Shown: piece by piece, positions 12,901 through 21,900 of the stretch
Numbering within the stretch: the stretch's first letter is position 1
Layout of the letters: every line of letters begins with the position of its first letter
Assembly (NCBI GenBank): GCA_944474755.1
Contig: OX104114.1
Location: 45,759,070-45,823,069, forward strand
Length of the DNA: 64,000 bases
From: Limnoperna fortunei
Lineage: Eukaryota > Mollusca > Bivalvia > Mytilida > Modiolidae
Direction: 5' to 3'
Made by a program: the position numbers and the translations under genes
The notes under the pieces: model-generated
Seen by the model: the letters and a program-made list of their open reading frames with translations, nothing else
Database searches by the model: none
Told to the model about the DNA's origin: nothing

Positions 12901-15900
12901 TTGTTCTTAATAAAAACGTTTGGCAAATACGGTATGGACGGAGAACTTAACTAGCTGTACCTGCATCGCCTATGCGCGTACAAATAGGAAGCACTCTTTA
13001 AAAATGGTACCAACTACGGACACCTGTCAATCTTAAAATCCCCAATCGAGAAAGTCTTTTCTTCTGCCTCCTCTAGCTAAATCCGTCGGCAGATAACTGT
13101 GATATATCATGGTGCCCACAGATTTGTTTCTATACTGTAACATAAACAACACTACTGGAAGACATTGTAGGTTCAACAGCAATAAGAAATTTTATTTAAA
13201 TTGTATCAATTTTTTTTTAATATATACCTTAAAAGTGATTCTGCTAATTTTCAACACTAGTGATAATTTTTTTTAATGTTAGTGATTCTTGCTAATTTTT
13301 AAAAGCAATAATGAATTTTATTTTTAATTTATCAAAATTTTTTATATAGATTGATAGTGAGTTTTGCTTATTTTTAACGTTAGGAAGGAATAAATTGGTA
13401 TTTAATGATCATATACAGAAATATGCAACTCGCAAATTTTATATAAACATTGTCCTCACCAAGTATCCTATAGTGTACTGTTAGACCAAATTCAATCTTT
13501 ACATAACAATAAAATGTCTTGTTTTCAGTGTAAATGGAATCGGGAGAATATGAAAAATGCATATATAGGGCAGTACTTTTGATGTAAACATTATTAAATG
13601 TATTTCAAGGGAATTGATAATTTCATATTTAAGTGATCTTAATTTGTTAGAAAAAAATTACAAATAACAAGATAATCATTGATTAAACTAGGACTCACAA
13701 TTTAATCTACGATAAAAGTGTGCAATTTGCATAGATTCGATTGTTTGTTTGTTTGAATCATGTTCAATGACTATATCAGCAATTTTTCAGCTGTATCATG
13801 GCGTCTAATTGTTATTGGGGGAGGAAGCCGGAGTACCCAGAGAAAATCCTTGCCAATCCTTTTCAATTAAGTTAGAAGTCTAGTACATCCTGCCCGCTAA
13901 GAGACTCAACCCAAAACCTCAGTATTGAAAGACCACGTTATTATTAATAGACAAATTATCTTAAACCATTCGCCACAGAGGCCCCAACATAGATTCGTTA
14001 TATTCAAATTATCAAATTATAAAGGCGTTTATAAACTGTTGTATGTATAATTAAACAAATACAATGTTATTTTAAGTGTTACTAAATTAGTATAAACAGT
14101 ACTTGAAAGTGTAATTGAGTTGTATAATATTAATAGAACAATAATAAATAAGAGATTTAAAGATATAAAATCTAATTGAATTGTTTTAGGTCTATGAAGA
14201 TGCAATGACGATTTATGACGGTAAGTGTTTAAACTTCAACGGACTGAAGTGATTAAATTATGTTAACTCCATCTTTAGAATCATGCTAATGGTAATGTGG
14301 TTAATAATTCTAGACATTTATAACGGCCTCTTTCTTTACCGATACGTGATTTTTGAAAAGATATGAAAACGTAGGTCATACGCTTATCGTTCACAAGACC
14401 AATACAAGGTTTTAACTTGCATGGTCATACCTGAAAGATAACAAACATCGCAATGGTTAATCGCGAAAAAATTATAATCAAATAATCAAACTGAATAAAA
14501 GACATTAAAATATTTACAACTTTACTATATGAATTAACAAACTGTTATCTTTCTTATCATATACTACAACCAGCCTCTGATTTTTTGTTTGTTATAGATT
14601 CCATGAAAGATCTAGAATATTTGCAGAAGGATGCAATACATTACATATCGAAGGTTTACTTGCTTTATTTATATATAATGCTTTATATATACATTGAAAT
14701 CTATTAAATACTTAATCTGAAGACCAGGGCTCGGTTTTATAAATCATCTCAAAAATAAGGGATTTTCCCAACATTCTCAACTTAAAAATTGACCAATCAA
14801 ATTGCTTTTAAGTTAAATGTGAGGAAAAATTTCAAAACTTAAGAAGTTTAATTAAACTGGCGCCTGTAATCTAACCAGTACTGAGGTAACGTACAGTTTT
14901 TATTTAATTAGAAATATAAATTACAAATATTTATCTATTATTAGCTAAGCTTATAATCTTATTGTTGCAGACTGAAATTTACAGTTTTGACTGGTCATCT
15001 TGTGTGTGAATACAATTATTGTTAATGTTTTGCATGCTCGAATCGTTTTTTTTTTCGACGAATGAACTCAATAATAATAAATTTTGGTGAAAATCAAATT
15101 ACTTATAATAATAATTTTTTTTCTTTATTGCTATAGTTTAGATTGAGGTGTTTATGCTGACAGTAAAAAAAATCGTTACAGCAACATAAATTAACATAAT
15201 TATTTTTCTTCAAGATCAGTTTGCAAGAACAACCGAAGACAGATGTTCAAGCTTTACGGATTTTCAACACACAAGGATGGGAGAGAACAGAAATAATTCC
15301 AATTAAGACCTTCATTAAAAACAAAATAAAAAAGGGAACACGCCAGGACTTAAATGATGGGACATGTTAAGGTTTACTATTAATACATTATTATTGTAAT
15401 TGCATAATATTGCAGGCGTTTTGACATGTACATTGACTTGCATATATTTTCCTAAAATTAACCACAAAATACTCTAAACTTTATTTTATTATACCTGGCG
15501 TAATTGATATTAATGTCTTTTGTGAAAAAACTATTTGAAGAATATTATGTATAACATGCGCCATAAAGAAATCATTTGCAACAACCAATGAAAAGTTTAA
15601 TGTAGAGGTAGGACTAAATGCTTTGCTTATAAAGATCAATATAGAAAAAATTGGAAATACCAAGAAAATATACATGTATTGATAACAATGTTGACAATTT
15701 ATACCAACCATATACATAACACAAAGATGTGTAATAAAATCTGAAAAATTAACATGTTCATTTAAATGTATATAAAGTAAAACTTATTACGTATAGTGTA
15801 TTAGCTTTTTTTATTGATGTCATTTGATTTTTGCGTTACTATTATAATGCATATTTTATGATTTTTATACAATAAGCGTAACGGTGCCTGCATGTGGTTA

Positions 15901-18900
15901 TGCAGATTTTGAAACAACAAATATTATAAAGGATCATGGAACTGTTCGTGAATATGTGAGTATTTCAATTTTCCATTTTGCAGTTAATCTCGCCATAAAC
16001 CACGTAATAACTAAACAATTTCTTTAACCGAATGTAAAATGATGTATATTTACTTTATCTTTTAAATCTCAAAAGAAATTTTAATAAACGAAACTTGTTA
16101 TGCTGTATCCTGAGATTGGTAGTCCGATTGCCTAGACAGATCACTGCTGTTGACTACTATACTACTAAAACATGGGTTTGTTGTACCTAGGTTGATGTTA
16201 TCTATCAAGAAGTTCTATGATCGTCACCACCACTTAATTGATCGTTATGGGAAATCAATCTCTCACATACGATCGGACATTTTCGCTGAGTCTTAGGTAG
16301 AGCTTCCTATCCCTGAATTTGTATTTTCCCAAGACATGAAAAATAGTACCTCGGCAGTTGTCTTAAAGGAAGCAGGTTCTTCTTACTCGCCCGGAACACC
16401 TGAGTGCACCCATGGTTTTTATTGGGTTCGGGTTACTCTCTTTCTGTTTTGTGTTGCGCTGTAGATGTTTGTCCATACCCGGATTTGTAATTGTGCATTG
16501 ACTTTCGGCTCGTGTTGTTAGGTGGGTTTCCTTTGCTATTTTTCTTCTTACATTATGTTTGTAGTAGATCTTACTCGTCTGAGTAATAATTTTAAAAATG
16601 ATAACAAATATTGATGGCTTGTATTATCTTACAGTATCTATGGAAATTAAGTTTCGATCAGTTCTGGATCCAACCGATACAATAGTAATAAATTATATAT
16701 TGATTATTTTCAGTTAGCTAAGTAGAAAACATCAATATATTCCAGTTCATATTAATAATTCGCGTTTTACAATTTTGTTTTTTAGAAAGATTACTTTCTG
16801 ATGGAAAATGATATTCTTCAAGTGAAAATTTTACGTGATGGTCGAATAACGGAATTGATATATAGAGCAAGTGGTCGGTAAGGTTGATGTTGCCTTAAGT
16901 AGCCCGTAGTACTGATAGTTTCATCTTTTGAGCAAACATTTGTGAAAAAAATCAGATATACGATCCGTTTGGTCAAAAGAACAAAGTAAAAGAATTCAGC
17001 TAAATTGAAAACAGAAAAAGAATGTACTGTAGATTCATTGCTGTATACCAATTGTTGTGGTTAAGAAAATGTTGCTGTTTTGAAGGAACTCATTTTCATG
17101 GTCCTATTACTTCCTCTTATTATAGTTACTGCCAAATTGTAGTTCGTTGACCAATTTATTTCTTGGTTTACTTATATCCACTAAAAATTGGTATTACACA
17201 AATAATTTTATAACATCGCTATACATATCAAATAATTATATTACTTGTCGATATTTCTTTTTACTTGCTCGGTGATATTCATGTTTTTTAGAAATGCAAT
17301 TAAAACAACAAGTTTTGCTAACCAGTTTGTTTTTTATGACGATGTACCAAATAACTGGGATGCCTGGGATGTCAACCATTTTCACTTGGAATCAAGGTAT
17401 GTATTATGTATATGCATGGTAAGCAGTACCTGAATTACAAAGAGCATAATGTGTGCTCTATTTTATGTAAAATAAGCCTCTACCAGACGCCCATATTCAG
17501 ACAACTCTACAAAAAACCCAAGGATTACTTTATAAGATTGCTTTATTTATTCTGCAACATGCATACAATAAAAAACAATTTCCCTTTGACACATACCACA
17601 ATCTTTAACCAACCTTTTAATGTGTACAATTGCATTCCGAACATACTTTATTCTTCTCCGAATCACAAATTTACCGTTATGATGTATATTCGAAATTTAA
17701 TTTTTTAACAACTCGTACAACAACGAGATTCATTTATTTATTGGTAAACGCGTTTTGGTAGGGGACGTTGTGACCTGCAAGCGAATTAGCCTGCGCAGTC
17801 TTTTGCAGACGCCCTTTGTTGCGTATTCAAAATGCTTTATTTATTAAGGTTTCTAATTTTGTACAAATCAAAAACGCATTACACGTTCTTATAGCTTAGG
17901 AAAATTAAAACAAGCATCAAAAGTCTTCATTCATAACCGAAGATAGTTTAAGGTTTGAAGTAAACCCACGAAAATAGCTGCGTATGGTTATTTTTGTTTT
18001 TCTGATCTATGCTTGAAAAAATGTGTGAAATAATTCCATGATAAAGAACCCAGCACAAGCCTTGTAGCTATTTAATTGTTGTTGATGTGTTTTCTATCTC
18101 CCGTTTGATTTTCAGAACGGAAATAAACAAAGTTCTCCAAGAAGCTGTAATAACAGAAAATGGTCCCTTACGTGTGTCTGTATCGGTAATCCTGTTTTAT
18201 ATATAACTTGCTCTGTTTATTGCATTATGTACATAATAATGTTACAGTTACTATTGTAAAGGCGGACAGTATACAGATTAATATGCTTACATAGAATAAT
18301 ATGTTGTGTTAACTTCTATGATATGCGGATAACCTTACGTTCTATGGCTATATTATAGCAACCCTCCAAATTATATTCCAAGATATCTACCCACTCATAG
18401 ATAGCGATAAAACCAAAAAAAAATATTTAAACTCCAAAAAAATATTCTAAAATGTTTAAAATGTAGAGCTTATATCATTAAATTCTAAAACCATTTACCA
18501 AATAAATATATCAAATATGTCTTCCTTGTTGATCTAATTCAACGTTTTAAAAATCTATTAACATTTCTAAAGTGTGGATATCGATGATCTGATTATTAAT
18601 TTATCAAACGTAAAGATTTTACAATTTACAGTTAAACTTATGCTTTGTTAACAATCATCACTAAATTATAAATGAACATTCCACAGAAAATTATGGATAT
18701 TAATAAGTATATGAACATTAATTTGTTCTCTTCGATAAAGGACTTTTTCTGGTTAACTCATTTAATATTGATAAACATAATTGCATGCATGTTTGCTAAA
18801 TTTGAAGTTACAGTTTCAGCTACGAATATCGGACAAGAGTATAATTTCTCAGATTATCAGCTTAGACGCCAACTGTCCTTACTTAAAGTTTAATACTACT

Positions 18901-21900
18901 GTCAGTACAAGAAGAAATATATATTATACGTTAAAAAAGTTCAATATGATTACTTACGACAGCTTTCAAGAATTCAATTATAACACTAATTATATTTGTA
19001 TTTAAAATATTGAAAATATTGAGATGTTTGTAGAAACGTCAACCGAAATAAATATAAATATTTTACTTTTTTTTCCTTTACTACTAATTGTTTGAGAACT
19101 TTCATATTTTGGCCTTTGCCATGAGACGCGTTACCACAGATTATAAATAAAGTTAATTAAAACATTAATTAACTTCAATGTTATTTCCTAAAATTTGAGG
19201 AACCTTCAAGTGTCGTTGTACAATTTGGTTTTAGGTACATTGGTTCGAAGCTCGACAATTTTTAAAAGTGGAATTTCCTGTCACCATTCGCTCGGACGAG
19301 GCAGCATTTGATATACCATTTGGGTTTCTTAAGAGAACAACAAGACCGAATACTTCGTGGGACTGGAGCAAATTTGAGGCAGTTAAAATACCAATTTTTT
19401 TATCAAATATGTGGATACTTTTCAAATCAATTTTTATCAGAAATAACTGTTAAATTACCAAATACTGTTGGATTTTTCTTGTAGTAGTACAATTTGATCA
19501 AGTGTTATTTCAAATTTTAATAAAACTAAAAGTCTATTCAATTTCATGACTCAATATAGCAATTACTTTACCTAATCAATATTTAGTTTTATTAATCAAG
19601 GCACAACAATCTTGAGCTCGTCTATTAAGTACAGTAATTGTATTGTATAACAAGAAATGTATGCACATTAATTAATTAATATGTTGAACCTTACATTGTT
19701 ATGTAAAACGACACTGTAAAGAAATAAGTACAGTAAAATTTAAAATGATGAAGAAGACATTCCAATTTTAAATTACGTAGGTGTGTGGTCATAAATGGGT
19801 AGATATATCAGAATATGATTGGGGAGTTGCTATTATCAACGACTCCAAATATGGCCATATGATAGAGCATGACGTCATCCGCCTTTCATTGTAAGTAAAC
19901 AAAACCAGAATATTCTATGTAAACATGTTTATTGTTTATTTTTAAAATCTACATTGTACATTATTTCGACTAAAACACTTTGAATGAAATTTTATCTCAA
20001 ATTTGTAATACCGACATATTTAACCGCGACAAACAGTATGTATTTCTTTGTATGTCTCTGTAATAATAGTGTTGATACAGAAGGCAGGTGCTCGCCAGAA
20101 TGCGGTTATCTCAGTACACATCAGTATCAATCAGTCTTTGCTAGTAACATACTGGAAGGATTCCAGTGTTCGAACCACAGTTTGCCCAGTGCGTCTCTAG
20201 ATGGCAGATAGTGGAGGCCTCTTCGTTGATGGTTCTAAGATTGAAATACGGAAACCCTAACCGTGAATTGTAGTTGGTAAATTATTTGAAGAATGCCCCG
20301 CTCCTTGCGCAATAAAGACCTATCTTATAGATTACTAACACCAGTAGGCTCATTAAAGCCACTTCAAAAGGTAAATTTTCCGCCACTACAAATTACTCCA
20401 TACATTTTCAAGATGTGAGTTCTCCTATTAGATATATTATGCTATTTGAATATTTTACTGTAGTATAAACTTTATTCTTAAACAGATTAAAGGCAGCAAA
20501 ACAACCTGATCCTGAGGCTGACATGGGGATACACACGTTTTCATACGCATTTATGCCACATACAGGTGATTTTTTTGCATCTTTCAAGTTCATTTGTTTC
20601 TGCATTATTTGTACATCGAGGCATATTATTTTTTCAACATATTAACAAAAATGAAACAAAACTTGCATGTTGGTATTGACTATAAATTAAGATTTAGGTG
20701 ACCTTGAATGATGTAAGAAATAATAATGTTAGATGGTTATGTTTATTAGTTAAACTGGGGTTCGACAATAGACATTTACTAGTCCACTTTTTTATGACGC
20801 ATCTTCACCTGGCAATACTGATCTCAAAATATTATAGCATCACCACATATAGAGAAGAAACTGCTGACCCGTCTGCAACACCTGAGTTTTTTATATTTGC
20901 TTTTGTTTTCTGTGTTTCCCCCAAAACACGATGTCTTTCGTTAATGATTCAAGTCTTGGTATTGTGCGTTTGCCTCGGAAATATAATAAATTGCACAGAT
21001 TTAATATCAATATATGAGGTCGAATATTATTTGACGTCAGGCAACATAAAATCTGCATAATATTCCCCCTACATTACAAGGTTTGTTTTTTATTTAAAAA
21101 AAAATATATATATGTCGTTTAACCTTGTCATATTTTACTGGAAAAAGTACGAAATATTACTATCTAAAATATTGGTAAACATTTTGTTCTATTATTACGT
21201 TATTGATTTGACAGAATTCGACCGTTCGATATAAACCACTTATATTGAGTTCAATTTTGATCCAGTACATTTGCGTATCCAAATCATAATGTAAAGTTTG
21301 TGAAATATATATTATGTCCTATGTTTTATTTGAAAAGTAAACAGGATTAAAGAAAACCAAGAAACCATTATTTTCTTGTACTGAAAACGTATTGTTTTAC
21401 ATATTATTTTATACAAATATAGTAACTAATTACGTTTTCTCTCTTTTCAGGGACCTTTCAGACTTCCAATGTTCAAAGGCTGGCTTACAATTACAACTGT
21501 CCTTTATTGACTACAATATCCTATTGGAAGTCATCTCCAAAATGTTACATAGAAATTGCACCATCTAATGTAATTTTAGGAACTCTCAAAATGGTCAGCT
21601 TTTTTTATCTTTAACATTCAAGATTACTAACAAACTAATTGCAAACATTGTGTTAAGTAAAATACATTAAAGTGATATGAAACGGCGCCGTCATAAAAAT
21701 CTAAAATTTAGCATGCTTAAAATTAGTTCTTGTTAATTTCACATAGCGAGAGGCAAGATAGACAAAGAAGACAATCGTATTTCTCTTCTTTGCGCATGCA
21801 GATTTATGATGAACAGTTCTATCCCAACTACGTCGGTGGGCCTCAGTGACCGATGAAGTAACTCATCTTTTTTATCATCATATAGTCGAGTTGCTAGTTC

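Noticed and set aside
18672..19005. Apparent frameshift between two overlapping frames at exon e23
   Set aside because: Starting the exon after the AG at 18807 gives one continuous phase-0 exon that matches the family, so there is no frameshift.
19141..19190. Small palindrome aagttaatta...taattaactt
   Set aside because: A 10-bp AT-only palindrome is expected by chance in DNA of this composition.
19984..20211. 75-codon frame in the e25-e26 intron, repeated in all units
   Set aside because: It lies within an intron of a collinear gene, has no recognisable domain, and the exon phases on both sides already match without it.
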